This document shows, in pieces, positions 57,040-64,000 of a stretch of DNA of 64,000 bases. Position 1 is the first letter of the stretch; each line of letters begins with the position of its first letter. The notes below the pieces were generated by a model that saw only the letters and a program-made list of their open reading frames with translations, had not been told where the DNA came from and searched no databases. Position numbers and translations under genes: made by a program. Origin of the DNA: Caldilineaceae bacterium (GTDB lineage: Bacteria; Chloroflexota; Anaerolineae; Caldilineales; Caldilineaceae); contig JAJDXQ010000033.1 of NCBI GenBank assembly GCA_022823185.1, forward strand, positions 20,820 through 84,819. Reading direction: 5' to 3'.

Positions 57040-57756
57040 TTATTCAGGATTCACGGCGGCGCGGTGCTGGCCGGCGATCATCTCTTCCACGTAGCGGCGG
57101 GTGGCGTTCACGGCGGCGTCAACCAGCTTTTGCCCCTGTTCCGCGCTGGCGTCGAGCGGGCTTTTGTCCTCCTGGTCGTGCATCGCTTCCACGCGCACAT
57201 TGTGCGGGCAGACGGCCAGCGCCATAGCGGTCTCGTACTCCTGCGCGTGGCCGGGCACGCCGCCCTTGCACAGCTTCTCGGCTTCCGGGCGGCTCAGATC
57301 CCAATAGGAGTGAAACTGCACATTGGCCTCCGGCGCCTCCGCGGCAAAATAGAGGTGCCACTGGCCGATGATGCCGCCCATGGGCGCTTCGTTGCCGCCG
57401 TGCCCGTTCAGGATCAGTACATTTTTGACACCGTGGCGCACCAGGCTCTCCACCGCGTCGAACACCACGCTCAGCCACGGGCCCGGCTTGGCCGAAACGG
57501 TGCCCTTGTGCCTCATGTGATGCTCCGAGATGCCGGCGCGAATCGGCAGCGCGACAACCACCTGCGGGTAGAGTTGGCGGGCCGTCTGTTCAGCGACATG
57601 GGTGGCCATGCGGATGTCATGCTCCATGGCCAGATGTTCGAGATGTTGCTCGATGCTGCCGGTGGGAATGATTGCGGTCTGAAACTTGCCCTCCGCCAGC
57701 GCTTCGCGAAACTCGCGCCGGGTCAGGTCGCCCATAAAGACATGTTGATTTTGCAT
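57040..57756 (-). CDS. Creatininase family amidohydrolase
   Basis: This 238-residue enzyme matches the creatinine amidohydrolase/MftE family. The metal-binding residues lie in IPTGSIEQHLEHLAMEHDI and LILNGHGGNEAP, and ISEHHMRHKGTV is the usual His-rich loop. Enzymes of this family open cyclic amides such as creatinine or hydrolyse formamide-like substrates. ATG 57756 is preceded by GGAGGAGG. An inexact ACTGGCCACTGG motif lies at the convergent end. Confidence 0.9.
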   Translation of the reverse strand: MQNQHVFMGDLTRREFREALAEGKFQTAIIPTGSIEQHLEHLAMEHDIRMATHVAEQTARQLYPQVVVALPIRAGISEHHMRHKGTVSAKPGPWLSVVFDAVESLVRHGVKNVLILNGHGGNEAPMGGIIGQWHLYFAAEAPEANVQFHSYWDLSRPEAEKLCKGGVPGHAQEYETAMALAVCPHNVRVEAMHDQEDKSPLDASAEQGQKLVDAAVNATRRYVEEMIAGQHRAAVNPE

Positions 57757-57864
57757 GATTTTCCTCCTCCAGCCAGTGATTTTTCATTCGAAATCCGTTT
57801 GACGCCGAAACTTCCTTCTGCGTAGCGACGACATCCTCAACGATGACGTCATCGTAAACCCCGG

Positions 57865-58509
57865 CTAACCCAGCCGCTCCTCCACCCGGCGCAGCGCGGC
57901 CTGCATCTTCTGCTGCCGCACGGCCGTTGTCAGGTCGCCCCGGGTCCGCTCGAGAACCCCGCGCAGGATATCGGTCTGCCGGCGCAGGCCGCCGGTGATT
58001 GCGTCGGGGAAATCGACCGTCAGCAGCAGCGAGTAGATCTCGTCCATCATCTCGAGGTAGGGATCGGCCTCCTCGACCCGATCCTGCCGCATCAGATCGA
58101 GGGCGAAACGGCGCATCTCGGTGGCGGCCTCGGTCAGCCCCTTCAGGTAGGCCGCCCCGGTCACGCCCAGTTCAGCCGGCGTCGCCAGCGGGTCGCCGGT
58201 GATGAAGGCGTAGAGCAGATGGGCCTCCACCAGCTCCTTCAGCGCGTCCTGCGTGTAACCGGCGTGGTAGAGCTCCGGGTGGTCGGCCAGCGGCTCCACC
58301 ATCGCTTGCGCGTCGCGGCGCGCCGCGGCCAGCATCTCTTCCGCCGCGGGCAACTCATTGCGGTGCATGGCGCGGATGCTGTGCGCGCAGTCCCGGATCA
58401 GACGGCGGCTGCGGCTGAGCGTGCCATCCCGCAACTGGCTGATCTCCTCCATCTGATGCACGATCCCGTTCACAATCCCGTCGAGAGCCTCTCCGGCTCG
58501 ATTAGGCAT
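57865..58509 (-). CDS. Translin family protein
   Basis: This 214-residue, all-helical protein matches bacterial and archaeal translin homologues. Recognisable stretches are SRRLIRDCAHSIRAMHRNE, HAGYTQDALKELVEAHLLYA, GVTGAAYLKGLTEAATEMRR, MMDEIYSLLLTVDFPDAITG and GLRRQTDILRGVLERTRGDL. Eukaryotic translin forms nucleic-acid-binding rings and, with TRAX, an RNase; the role in bacteria is uncertain. A TRAX-like acidic triad was not verified. ATG 58509 is preferred to GTG 58524, with AGGA eight bases upstream. Neighbours on both sides are unrelated. Confidence 0.85.
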   Translation of the reverse strand: MPNRAGEALDGIVNGIVHQMEEISQLRDGTLSRSRRLIRDCAHSIRAMHRNELPAAEEMLAAARRDAQAMVEPLADHPELYHAGYTQDALKELVEAHLLYAFITGDPLATPAELGVTGAAYLKGLTEAATEMRRFALDLMRQDRVEEADPYLEMMDEIYSLLLTVDFPDAITGGLRRQTDILRGVLERTRGDLTTAVRQQKMQAALRRVEERLG

Positions 58510-58551
58510 AAGAACCGTCCTCACCTCTGTACCGAGTTCAGCCGATAGCCG

Positions 58552-60207
58552 CTATTCACCATCCACCGCTTGCCGGCCGCTGAGCGCGGCGCGGCTGCTG
58601 TAGGTATTCACGGGCACATAGTTGGGAGGCGGCGACAGGGTCAGCGGGGGAGGCGCTTCGATTCCCTCGGTCATCGACTTGTAGGCAAAAAAGTTCCACG
58701 CGATGCGGCTGATCTCCTTCATCGTGCGGTTGCTGGTCGGCCAGTCCATCCATCCGGCCCGCCACAGATAGACAGCGATGACATAGGGCCCGCCCGGTCC
58801 CCAGATCAGGGCCAGATCACTGTGCGCCTCGTTGACAAAGCCGTGTTTGTGGATGATCCAGCTCTGCTCCGGGCGCGGCAGCCCACCCCACACCATCTCC
58901 GTAAATTCATCATGGCTCACATAGAAGAGAATCGTGCCGCATTCTTCCGGCGTGATCTCGCCGCCGAAGGTTTCGATCAAGAGCCCTTCCCCTGCCTGGC
59001 AGCGGTAGATCTCGGCCAGAAGCCGGCCCAGGTCCGCGGGCGTGGACTGCAGATGCGTATCCGGGTTCGTATTCCAGTCGGTGCGGCTGTTGGCCTCCGT
59101 CGGGATCTTGCTGATGATCGATTTGTCGTCGTAGCCGGTCTGGATATACGAATTTGTAAAGCCGAGGGCGCGCATCATCTCCGTCACCCGCCGCCCGCCT
59201 GTATAGATGTCGCCGTCCCCGATCCACTGCAGTAGCCGGTTCGCCGCGGCGTTGTTGCTCTCCCCCAGCGCGTAGTCGATCCACTGGCCTACAGCTTCGT
59301 TCTCGAAATCGGCCATCTGCCGGAAGGCTTCGCCGGCGATCGCGATCTTCATCGTCGACATGCCGGAGAAGGCCACATCGACGTCGACGGTGGCCTCTTC
59401 GCCGGTCGTCAGGTCCTGCACATAGATGGCCGCGAAACCGGGAAAATCGGACGTATATGCGTCCAGCTCGCTGCCCAGCTCTGCCATGGTCAAAGGCGGC
59501 GGCGGCGTCTCTTGCAGCGCCAGGTGGGCGGTGCGCTCCTCGGTGCTGCCGAGCGCGTCGAGGAGGGGGCGCGCGCTCTCGTCGATCAGCAGCGTCTGCC
59601 CGACCGTGCCGGATGTCCACTGCCAGCTGCGCTGCGCCGCGCCGACAAAAGTGGATGGCAGCGTCGCGTAAGGAACAGGGTTGCCGCCCTCTACTCGCGC
59701 CTCGCCATCGCCTTCCGGCGCGTCCCCTTCGGCCCGCCAGTGCCACTGCGGAGGCAGCACCCGGCCGGGCTGAGGCGGGTGATTCAACTCTTCGCCCACC
59801 TGCCACAGCCAGGTCGCCAGCTTCTGCGCGTCATAGGTGTAGCGCGCCGGGATATCCCTGCGCTGCTGCGGGATCCCGGCCAGCTTGCGCAGGGCGATAT
59901 CGACAAAATCCGGCCCGTCCAGGAACTGTTGCGCCTCCGCCAGCATTGCCGCTGTGTCGACCGCGAAGCCCACCTCTTCCGGGCGCAGCACCAGGCGCGT
60001 CTCGTCATAGTAGACCGCGATCGGCTGGCCCAGGATAGAAACGAGGGCGGTCTCAATATCGGCCGGATCTTTCAGGTGGCTGAGCTCCAGGTTGGCCAGG
60101 TACACCCCCGGCGGGATCGGCGCGGCCGCGGCCTTATAGCGCGTATACAGAGGAAAGATGGAGAGCAGCGCAATGAGAGGGAGGGCGAAACGCAGGAATC
60201 CGGCCAT
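58552..60207 (-). CDS. Class A beta-lactamase-fold serine hydrolase with peptidoglycan-binding-like N-domain
   Basis: This 551-residue protein has an N-terminal membrane anchor (residues 3-22). A domain with PPGVYLANLELSHLKDPADI and YYDETRLVLRPEEVGF (about 30-100) resembles the PG-binding/VanW-adjacent module. Residues about 250-520 form the serine-hydrolase domain with Ser284-x-x-Lys287 (STMK), Ser317-Asn-Asn and the KTG-like KHG (454-456). The fold is class A beta-lactamase-like. A cell-wall peptidase or lipid-anchored hydrolase is as likely as drug resistance. It lies 42 bases upstream of translin on the same strand. Confidence 0.85.
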   Translation of the reverse strand: MAGFLRFALPLIALLSIFPLYTRYKAAAAPIPPGVYLANLELSHLKDPADIETALVSILGQPIAVYYDETRLVLRPEEVGFAVDTAAMLAEAQQFLDGPDFVDIALRKLAGIPQQRRDIPARYTYDAQKLATWLWQVGEELNHPPQPGRVLPPQWHWRAEGDAPEGDGEARVEGGNPVPYATLPSTFVGAAQRSWQWTSGTVGQTLLIDESARPLLDALGSTEERTAHLALQETPPPPLTMAELGSELDAYTSDFPGFAAIYVQDLTTGEEATVDVDVAFSGMSTMKIAIAGEAFRQMADFENEAVGQWIDYALGESNNAAANRLLQWIGDGDIYTGGRRVTEMMRALGFTNSYIQTGYDDKSIISKIPTEANSRTDWNTNPDTHLQSTPADLGRLLAEIYRCQAGEGLLIETFGGEITPEECGTILFYVSHDEFTEMVWGGLPRPEQSWIIHKHGFVNEAHSDLALIWGPGGPYVIAVYLWRAGWMDWPTSNRTMKEISRIAWNFFAYKSMTEGIEAPPPLTLSPPPNYVPVNTYSSRAALSGRQAVDGE

Positions 60208-60339
60208 CTCACATGCTCATATCACGCGTTCGCGCCAGCAGCCTGGACGGAACCGGACTGACGCTGAACCTGAAAGGCCAGTCCGAAGGCGAGGGGTGTC
60301 TGTCCATCATTCGTCTTGCAAAGCTCCTCAACCTGCCGT

Positions 60340-61917
60340 TCATTCCCACTCGATTGTGGCCGGGGGCTTGCTCGAAATATCATATACGACCCGGTTGACC
60401 CCGTCTACCTCGTTGACGATGCGGCTGCTGACGCGCGCCAGCAGCTCGTAGGGCAGCTGCGCCCAGGCCGCGGTCATGAAGTCATCGGTGGTGACGGCGC
60501 GCAGCGCGATCACGTTGGCGTAGGTGCGCCCGTCGCCCATCACGCCGACCGTCTGCACAGGCAGCAGCACGGCGAATACCTGGCTGGTCTGCCGGTAGAG
60601 GCCGGCGGCCCGCAGTTCTTCGAGGAAGATGCGGTCGGCCCGGCGCAGCATCTCCAGACGCGCCCAAGTCACCTCGCCGAGGATGCGGATGCCGAGCCCA
60701 GGCCCCGGGAAGGGGTGCCGCCAGACGATCTCCTCCGGCAGGCCCAGCTCCTCGCCGATGCGGCGCACCTCGTCCTTGAACAGCATCCGCAGCGGCTCGA
60801 TCAACTCGAAGGTCATGTCTTGCGGCAGGCCGCCCACGTTGTGGTGCGTCTTAATGGTGCGCGCGTTGCGGGAGTCGTCATTGCTGGCCGACTCGATGAC
60901 GTCGGGGTAGAGCGTGCCCTGTGCCAGAAATACCTTGGATGAGGGCTGCGAAGCGTTCCCTTCCTCCACCGCCAGCCGTTCCGTCTCCTCTTCAAAGACG
61001 CGCACGAAGTGGGCGCCGATGCGCTTGCGCTTCGCTTCCGGCTCGGTCACGCCCGCCAGGTCCTCCAGAAACGCCTCCTTGGCGTCCACCGCCACCAGCC
61101 GCATGCCCTGGTGCCGCTCGAAGGTGTCCACCACCTGCTCCGCCTCCCCGGCGCGCAGGAGGCCGTGGTCGACAAAGATGCAGGTCAGCCGTTCCCCGAT
61201 GGCGCGATGAACGAGCGTGGCGGCCACCGCGCTGTCCACGCCGCCGCTCAGCCCGCAGATCACCCGGTCATCCGGCCCGACCTGCGCCCGGATCCCGGCA
61301 ACGGTTTCCTCGATGAAATGGCCCGGTGTCCAGTCCCCCGTGCAGCCGCAGATCCGGCCAACGAAGTTTTGCAGCAGGGCAAAACCGTTCGGAGTATGCA
61401 CCACTTCCGGGTGGAACTGGATCCCGTAGAGCGAACGGTCATCGTCGGCGATTGCCGCGCACGGAGAGTTCCCGCTGCGCGCCACCGTCTCGAAGCCGGC
61501 CGGCAGCCGTTCCACGCGATCGCCGTGGCTCATCCACACCTGCTGCTGCCGCGGCTGTCCGCCAAAAAAACGGCTCTCTGCCGTCACCTCGATCTCTGCC
61601 GCGCCGTACTCCCGCTTTGCGCTCGGCGCCACATGGCCGCCCAGCGCATGGGTCAGCAGCTGCAGCCCGTAGCAGATGCCCAAGACCGGCACGCCGCTCT
61701 CCAGCACGATGTCCGGCAGCGTGGGCGCGCCTGCCTCGTAGACGCTGGCCGGCCCGCCCGAAAGGATGATGCCCTTCAGCTTGACCTGCGGCAGGCGCTC
61801 CGCCGCCCGATCCCAGGAGATCATCTCGGCGTAGACGTTCGCCTCGCGCACGCGGCGGCAGATCAACTGGCTGTACTGGCTGCCGTAGTCGAGAACGGCG
61901 ATGGTGTCGTGTAGCAT
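60340..61917 (-). CDS. guaA: GMP synthase (glutamine-hydrolysing)
   Basis: This 525-residue enzyme converts XMP to GMP using glutamine and ATP. The amidotransferase domain has the catalytic Cys82 in GICYGLQLL and the His/Glu pair in [10 protein letters not shown]. The PP-loop is [14 protein letters not shown], and the C-terminal dimerisation domain ends with [16 protein letters not shown], a standard GuaA terminus. ATG 61917. Length is standard. The protein is monocistronic here. Confidence 0.97.
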   Translation of the reverse strand: MLHDTIAVLDYGSQYSQLICRRVREANVYAEMISWDRAAERLPQVKLKGIILSGGPASVYEAGAPTLPDIVLESGVPVLGICYGLQLLTHALGGHVAPSAKREYGAAEIEVTAESRFFGGQPRQQQVWMSHGDRVERLPAGFETVARSGNSPCAAIADDDRSLYGIQFHPEVVHTPNGFALLQNFVGRICGCTGDWTPGHFIEETVAGIRAQVGPDDRVICGLSGGVDSAVAATLVHRAIGERLTCIFVDHGLLRAGEAEQVVDTFERHQGMRLVAVDAKEAFLEDLAGVTEPEAKRKRIGAHFVRVFEEETERLAVEEGNASQPSSKVFLAQGTLYPDVIESASNDDSRNARTIKTHHNVGGLPQDMTFELIEPLRMLFKDEVRRIGEELGLPEEIVWRHPFPGPGLGIRILGEVTWARLEMLRRADRIFLEELRAAGLYRQTSQVFAVLLPVQTVGVMGDGRTYANVIALRAVTTDDFMTAAWAQLPYELLARVSSRIVNEVDGVNRVVYDISSKPPATIEWE

Positions 61918-62034
61918 GTACGGACCAGTTCAATCCTTACTTACTTTGCTTTGATGCTTTTTCGGTGGCTGTCTGCTGGTCAAGCCACCGGACGTCCCAT
62001 AACCTGCGCCAGGAGGTTGAAACACTGCTCATTT

Positions 62035-62355
62035 TCAACTTGCTTCGGCCGTTTCAGGCCGGGCGATCTCGACTTCAACCATACCAAAAGTGGTCTCCAG
62101 GTCCGGAACGGATTCGCCAGCGTCGGAGAGGCTCGCGATATGGCAGGCCATGGCCTCACCAACCGACATTTGTGGGTCAGGAACCGGATCGCCGCTTTCT
62201 ATCAGACCCTCAATGTGGAAGACGATCGCCTCGCGAACTGTTGTCTGAATCTCCTGCCAACCCTTTCCTGTAGCAATGCAACCGGGCAGTTCCGGCACAT
62301 AGGCGCCGTAGTTGCTTGGCGTCCGCTCGTAAACAACGGCTTAGTTGAATTTCAT
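62035..62355 (-). pseudogene. HicB-like antitoxin gene with a nonsense codon
   Basis: The frame from ATG 62355 reads MKFN, stop (TAA at 62343-62341), then AVVYERTPSNYGAYVPELPG and the rest of a HicB family protein to 62035. One base change at codon 5 would restore a full 106-residue HicB. The RNase H-like HicB fold is evident in SNYGAYVPELPGCIATGKG and EAIVFHIEGLIESGDPVP. No hicA partner is seen on either side. A shorter product from the GTG at 62298 is possible but would lack the first strand. Confidence 0.75.
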
Positions 62356-62596
62356 CGTTTTACGTCCCGAGTTTTCGGTATGCCAAACTGCGGCCGCATT
62401 GCCTGAACGCTTGACTGCCAGCCGTCACTCACGAGATGATCTACTCTCATTCGGGAAATTCCCGTCTTCCACATCGCATTGTTGAAATATAAAGGAGATA
62501 GACGCACGCCTATCTTACCCACCTGTCACCACCTGAGCCAAATGTCTTCAAGCGCAGGGCATACGCATCTCATTGGGAGGGTACTTGCAGGAGACA

Positions 62597-62713
62597 GTCA
62601 GTATTCCGAGCGGCTCGTTTACGTTTGGCAGCGATACCGATTTTGGCACTTTGCTATCGTCTGTTGGACGTCGGGGGACGCATCGGCAGATTCGTTTTGT
62701 TTCTCCAGTGTGA
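62597..62713 (+). pseudogene. Possible fragment of a formylglycine-generating-enzyme-like domain
   Basis: A frame without start reads VSIPSGSFTFGSDTDFGTLL and then RRGTHRQIRFVSPV before TGA. The pattern IPxGxFxxGSD, then a basic stretch RxxxRxxRxxxF, recalls the start of the FGE-sulfatase domain. Only about 38 codons remain, so this is a weak call. Confidence 0.3.
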
Positions 62714-62820
62714 ACATCGTCTCGACAGCTTCATGCGCCTGTGGTTGATTCTGTTTGCACGCCATAACGGCGGGGGGAGGGCAGAGGAAGGGCGGGGAAC
62801 TGCGGGAAGGGCAGTTGGAC

Positions 62821-63560
62821 GCCGGTGTGAGTGTTTGCGAGTGTTCGTGAGCGTTTGTGAGCGTTTGACGAGAGTTTGGGTGAGATTGTCTGCACTGCAG
62901 TTGGCGTGATTCGGATGACGGGCTGTGATGGGGGCTGGCCGACATGGGTGTGTTTGCATGAGCGTTGTGTGAGCGTTCGTGAGCGTTTGATGAGAGTTTG
63001 GGTGAGATTGTGTGAACTGCAGTGCGTGTGATTCGGATGACGGGCTGTGATGAGGGATGGCCGACATGGGTGTGTGTTCATGAGCGTTGTGTGAGTGTTC
63101 GTGAGCGTTTGACGAGAGTTTGCGTGAGCATGTCTGCACTGAACCAGGATTTGGTGGATTATCGGATTTTCAGGATGCGGGCGCTGGGCTGCATGGGCCA
63201 GCGATGGATGAGCGTTTACGAGTGTTGTATGAGCGTTCGTGAGTGATTGACGAGAGTTTGCGTGAGCATGTCTGCACTGAACCAGGATTTGGTGGATTAT
63301 CGGATTTTCGGGATGCGGCCGCTGGGCGGCATGGACGAGAGATGGGTGAGCGTATACGAGTGTTGTATGAGCGTTCGTGAGCGTTCGTGAGCGTTTGACG
63401 AGAGTTTGCGTGAGCATGTCTGAACTGAACCAGGATTTGGCGGATTATCGGATTTTCGGGATGCGGCCGCTGGGCGGCATGGACGAGAGATGGGTGAGCG
63501 TTTACGAGTGTTGTATGAGCGTTCGTGAGTGATTGACGAGAGTTTGCGTGGTAAAGGGCA
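62821..63560. repeat. Tandem repeat array with two unit classes
   Basis: Units begin at GACGAGAGTTTG (or GATGAGAG) at 62867, 62989, 63111, 63249, 63397 and 63535. Spacings are 122, 122, 138, 148 and 138 bases. The first two units share a centre with GTGATTCGGATGACGGGCTG. The next three share TGAACCAGGATTTGG and GATTATCGGATTTT. The last is cut after GACGAGAGTTTGCGTG. The unit ends are made of TGAGCGTTYG-like decamers. Several reverse frames are open by composition; I do not call a protein. Confidence 0.85.
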
Positions 63561-63764
63561 GTCGCACACTGCGGGAAATCACGGGAAAGGCATGGGAGGG
63601 CATGGGAAGGCGGTTGCGGGGGGTGCGGGGATGGGCGGCGGCTGGATTGGGGGCGGGAGTCGGCGCGCAATTGGGCCTGGGAGACGTGCTTCGGGTAGGG
63701 GGTTACGACTGCGGCGGTGCAGGTGGTTGATTCCATTATATTTTATTTTGTTTGGTGCTGTTCT
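63561..63764. other. G-rich non-coding tract
   Basis: GGCATGGGAGGGCATGGGAA (from 63590) is a short tandem repeat, and runs of GGG and GGGG continue to about 63658, which could form a G-quadruplex. An AT-rich stretch (63733-63755) follows. No gene is supported. Confidence 0.5.
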
Positions 63765-64000
63765 CTAGTTCCGGGCGGCGGGAACCAGAGAGTGGTCGAT
63801 GGTCGGCGGCGGGCGGTTTTTCGTGATGGTTACGGTGTCAAGGTCTTCGCCTTGCTTGTAGAGGTCTCTCTTCATGCTGTAGTGTTCGTCCCGTTTCAGC
63901 TCTTCGACTTCGCGGTAGAGGGCCTGGAGCTGGTTGCGCTGGTCCGTCAGGATCTCCGGGGTGCGGTCGTCGTGAAGTGGCGTGCGGTCGTCGTGAAGGG
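63765..64000 (-). CDS. 3' end of an unknown gene with coiled-coil character (partial)
   Basis: The reverse frame is open from the window end to a TAG at 63767-63765. It encodes at least 77 residues ending TIDHSLVPAARN. The region contains a tandem LHDDRTP repeat (18-base direct repeat at 63961-63997) and an acidic-basic helix LTDQRNQLQALYREVEELKR. It then has DLYKQGEDLDTVTITKNR. I do not recognise a family, and the start lies beyond the window. Confidence 0.6.
   Translation of the reverse strand, partial: LHDDRTPLHDDRTPEILTDQRNQLQALYREVEELKRDEHYSMKRDLYKQGEDLDTVTITKNRPPPTIDHSLVPAARN

Noticed and set aside
58552..60207. Antibiotic-resistance beta-lactamase
   Set aside because: Fold motifs are present, but the protein is membrane-anchored, has an extra N-domain and KHG instead of KTG; resistance is not supported.
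62829..63560. CRISPR array
   Set aside because: Units of 122-148 bases show no short repeat with unique spacers, and no cas genes are present.
62731..63736. Long reverse-strand frames rich in NAHTT and HPENPII repeats
   Set aside because: The translation follows the DNA repeat; units of 122 and 148 bases are not multiples of three and shift the frame, and several frames are open together. This is composition, not a conserved protein.

Overview
The window is bacterial chromosome, GC-rich and gene-dense. The gene set suggests an uncultured Chloroflexota bacterium of the Anaerolineae/Caldilineales kind. The grounds are several carbohydrate and peptide ABC systems with Tat or lipoprotein binding proteins, duplicated Gfo/Idh/MocA oxidoreductases, creatininase, translin and DUF899 proteins, and GC-rich intergenic repeats. 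There is no 16S rRNA or ribosomal protein gene, so this placement is an inference.

Region 1 (1-10.2 kb, + strand) holds the end of an oligopeptide ABC transporter (permease tail, a permease-ATPase fusion and a second ATPase), an Hsp20 chaperone with a strong terminator, an archaeal-type phosphoglycerate mutase, a class III-like sirtuin, RmuC, a DUF899 thioredoxin-fold protein and a VWA-domain lipoprotein. Region 2 (10.7-14.3 kb) is a 1,199-residue caspase-family protease fused to a C-terminal alpha/beta-hydrolase, the most unusual protein here. Region 3 (14.3-22.7 kb, - strand) holds an ABC-F ATPase overlapping an acyl-CoA synthetase, membrane and hypothetical proteins, an HNH nuclease and a Tat-exported glycosidase-like lipoprotein with an apparently leaderless promoter.

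Region 4 (22.8-25.9 kb) is a less GC-rich restriction-modification island: a DUF4928-type putative endonuclease, a C5 cytosine methyltransferase and a Vsr mismatch endonuclease, beside a decayed IS630-like transposase. Region 5 (26-33.6 kb) is housekeeping: NfeD, RecN, TatA, SecG, a peptide-binding protein, an FtsB-like protein and tRNA-Leu(CAG), initiator tRNA-Met and a second tRNA(CAT), with recognisable promoters and terminators.

Region 6 (33.7-53.9 kb) holds three carbohydrate ABC systems, all on the - strand. The first sits in an operon with two near-identical oxidoreductases and a sialidase-like protein. The second diverges from an epimerase/DapA-like pair. The third is LplABC-like with a FAD oxidoreductase. 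Each binding-protein gene is followed at once by a strong hairpin, probably an mRNA-stabilising element. Region 7 (54-62.4 kb) holds an aminotransferase fragment, a coiled-coil membrane protein, an M20 peptidase, creatininase, translin, a beta-lactamase-fold hydrolase, GuaA and a hicB-like gene broken by one stop codon. Region 8 (62.4-64 kb) is non-coding: a tandem array with 122-bp and 138-bp repeat classes, a G-rich tract, and the 3' end of an unknown coiled-coil gene at the window edge.

Best candidates for new biology are the caspase-hydrolase fusion, the tandem array, and the hairpins behind the binding-protein genes.
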